Source: Hymenoscyphus infarciens
Taxonomy: Eukaryota; Ascomycota; Leotiomycetes; Helotiales; Helotiaceae
Direction: 5' to 3'
NCBI GenBank assembly: GCA_001414345.1
Contig: LLCB01000397.1
Coordinates: forward strand, 1 to 46,262
DNA length: 46,262 bases
Shown: positions 45,417 through 46,262 of the stretch, in pieces
Position numbering within the stretch: position 1 is the stretch's first letter
Layout of the letters: every line of letters begins with the position of its first letter
Made by a program: the position numbers and the translations under genes
The notes under the pieces: generated by a model
The model's database searches: none
What the model was told of the DNA's origin: nothing
Seen by the model: only the letters and a program-made list of their open reading frames with translations

Positions 45417-45623
45417 ATGTATAGCGGAGGAGAAATCTGCAACGCTCCAGGAAGGGGATTCAAGTCGGGAAAACCAGCCTCGTTCACCTTTTTTGCATCT
45501 CTTGTCCTCGCAGTGTTGTTTGTCTCTTCTCGTCTCGGTGGGTTGGGATTCATCTACTACCACGGCTCACTCTTACCCCTCCAACATTTCTTTAGTCATG
45601 CGGCGACATGTACGATATATTAA
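45417..45623 (+). CDS. Possible 68-aa single-span membrane protein
   Basis: ATG at 45,417, 77 bp after the AIM24 stop. Residues about 21-50 form one hydrophobic stretch (SFTFFASLVLAVLFVSSRLG and on). I recognise no family and it could equally be chance coding inside the AIM24 3' UTR. Kept only because of the membrane-like segment. Confidence 0.2.
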   Translation: MYSGGEICNAPGRGFKSGKPASFTFFASLVLAVLFVSSRLGGLGFIYYHGSLLPLQHFFSHAATCTIY

Positions 45624-45847
45624 CGAACCAACACCAAGGTCACCAACAGTGACACCAACACATGTCAGCTGAATGAGGCTGTTACCTATGCTGATACCAC
45701 CACGTTGGGCTGACGCTACTGGTATTCCTTGCAGATTTGACGAAACAGATAATCTTATACGAGACTTCGACTCACTTTTTCGCTCTTCGGGGTTAGCTGA
45801 GGAGAGTGAAATTTCTGTTGGTACTTTCCACCACGGGCATGCAAAAG
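45624..45847. other. Gene-free flank of AIM24
   Basis: Normal-GC sequence. The ORF at 45,673-46,005 runs through the hairpin at 45,848-45,924 and has no recognisable domain, so it is not called. The second copy of the 24-bp repeat lies within (45,806-45,829). Confidence 0.5.
45806..45829 (+). repeat. 24-bp dispersed repeat, copy B
   Basis: Identical to the reverse complement of 41,225-41,248. It ends 18 bp before the long hairpin at 45,848, so both may belong to one inserted repeat. Confidence 0.75.
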
Positions 45848-45924
45848 TAACCGAGCCCCGACCCTTAGGAGGGCCAGTCATACCGGTTATGACTGGCCCT
45901 CCTAAGGGTTATATGACTCGGTTA
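45848..45924. repeat. 77-bp foldback hairpin (MITE-like or fused TIRs)
   Basis: A perfect 22-bp inverted repeat (45,861-45,882 and 45,888-45,909, containing GGGCCAGTCATA) is separated by only CCGGT. An outer perfect 8-bp pair TAACCGAG/CTCGGTTA (45,848-45,855; 45,917-45,924) closes the stem after a short unequal internal loop. It is GC-rich and un-mutated, about 80 bp before the AT-rich block. The arms look like two copies of a transposon terminus head to head. A second small hairpin (ACCTAAT...ATTAGGT, about 45,969-45,993) follows. Confidence 0.8.
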
Positions 45925-46005
45925 GAGCGTTACGACGCGACGTGGTTTAATCGCTTAGTCTACCTCTCACCTAATCCGCTTTGTGTATTAGGTAAGAGAG
46001 AGTAA

Positions 46006-46262
46006 TATATTAAAAATACCCTCTAATAACTCTCTACCTTTGCTACTAAAACTACTATAATTTATTTCTATTATTAATATAAAGCTTAAACTTATATTTA
46101 ATCTTTAAAATATAATTATATCTTCTATATTCTAGGCTTTACTAAATTTTTCTAGAGATTTAGTAGTAGCTTTCTTAAAAGTTAGATTTAAGAACTAGAT
46201 AAATACTAGATAGATAAATCTTACTTTATATTTCTATTTATTAAGTTTATAACTAAGAGATT
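46006..46262. other. Left edge of AT-rich block 3
   Basis: From about 46,006 the sequence becomes AT-rich with few CA or TG dinucleotides, like blocks 1 and 2. No domain can be read in the 257 bp available. Confidence 0.8.

Noticed and set aside
45068..45553. 161-aa ORF antisense to AIM24
   Set aside because: Shadow frame of a well-supported gene plus its 3' UTR; composition is not protein-like.
45673..46005. 110-aa ORF at the right edge
   Set aside because: Runs through the palindrome and into the AT-rich border; the reading is a by-product of GC-rich repeat sequence.
1..46262. CRISPR array, rRNA, tRNA genes, telomere repeats, Starship-type captain gene
   Set aside because: I looked for regular spacers, tRNA B-box-like GGTTCRANNCC, TTAGGG arrays and a tyrosine-recombinase reading and found none; a degraded captain in the AT blocks cannot be excluded.

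Overview
The window comes from a filamentous ascomycete (Pezizomycotina; Leotiomycetes is my guess, low confidence). The genes have short spliceosomal introns (mostly 46-93 bp, GTAnGT-type donors, CTAAC/CTAAT branch points). The genes lie in ordinary-GC sequence, which is separated by very AT-rich blocks in which CpA and TpG have nearly vanished. That is the mark of saturated repeat-induced point mutation (RIP).

Layout. (1) 1-13,040: RIP-saturated transposon graveyard. It holds a Ty1/Copia remnant (Copia-1), a 196-bp tandem repeat, and a second Copia (Copia-2) split by a complete 8.0-kb Ty3/Gypsy element with 477-bp LTRs and a TATAT target duplication. A small terminal-inverted-repeat element follows. 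(2) 13,040-14,875: a 1.8-kb normal-GC island with an atypical protein kinase and a small cysteine-rich protein. (3) 14,875-25,960: a second RIP block with a degenerate repeat array, a Tc1/mariner element, a Tad-like LINE and a solo Copia-2 LTR. (4) 26,000-46,005: normal gene space. Genes are a GH47 alpha-mannosidase (-), CCT6 (-), a prenylcysteine oxidase/lyase (+), a HET-domain protein (-) carrying an in-frame TAG, a small conserved fungal protein (-), the mitochondrial ABC exporter ATM1 (-) and AIM24 (+). (5) 46,006-46,262: the edge of a third AT-rich block, preceded by a strong GC-rich hairpin.

The gene-space genes are mostly housekeeping: glycan trimming in the secretory pathway, cytosolic chaperonin, turnover of prenylated proteins, and mitochondrial Fe-S export and inner-membrane organisation. 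CCT6 and the prenylcysteine oxidase share a 252-bp divergent promoter, and ATM1 and AIM24 share one of about 425 bp. The HET gene and the kinase/Cys-rich island are the accessory part.

I see no CRISPR array, rRNA or tRNA gene, and no secondary-metabolite cluster. The most informative observations are: the proven Gypsy-in-Copia nesting; Asp-to-Asn loss at the reverse-transcriptase active site in four different elements; the unmutated kinase island between RIP blocks; the RIP-type nonsense codon in the HET gene; and the inverted repeats and hairpin around ATM1-AIM24. Exon boundaries were found by hand from frame continuity and splice signals. TE ends other than the Gypsy and mariner are approximate.
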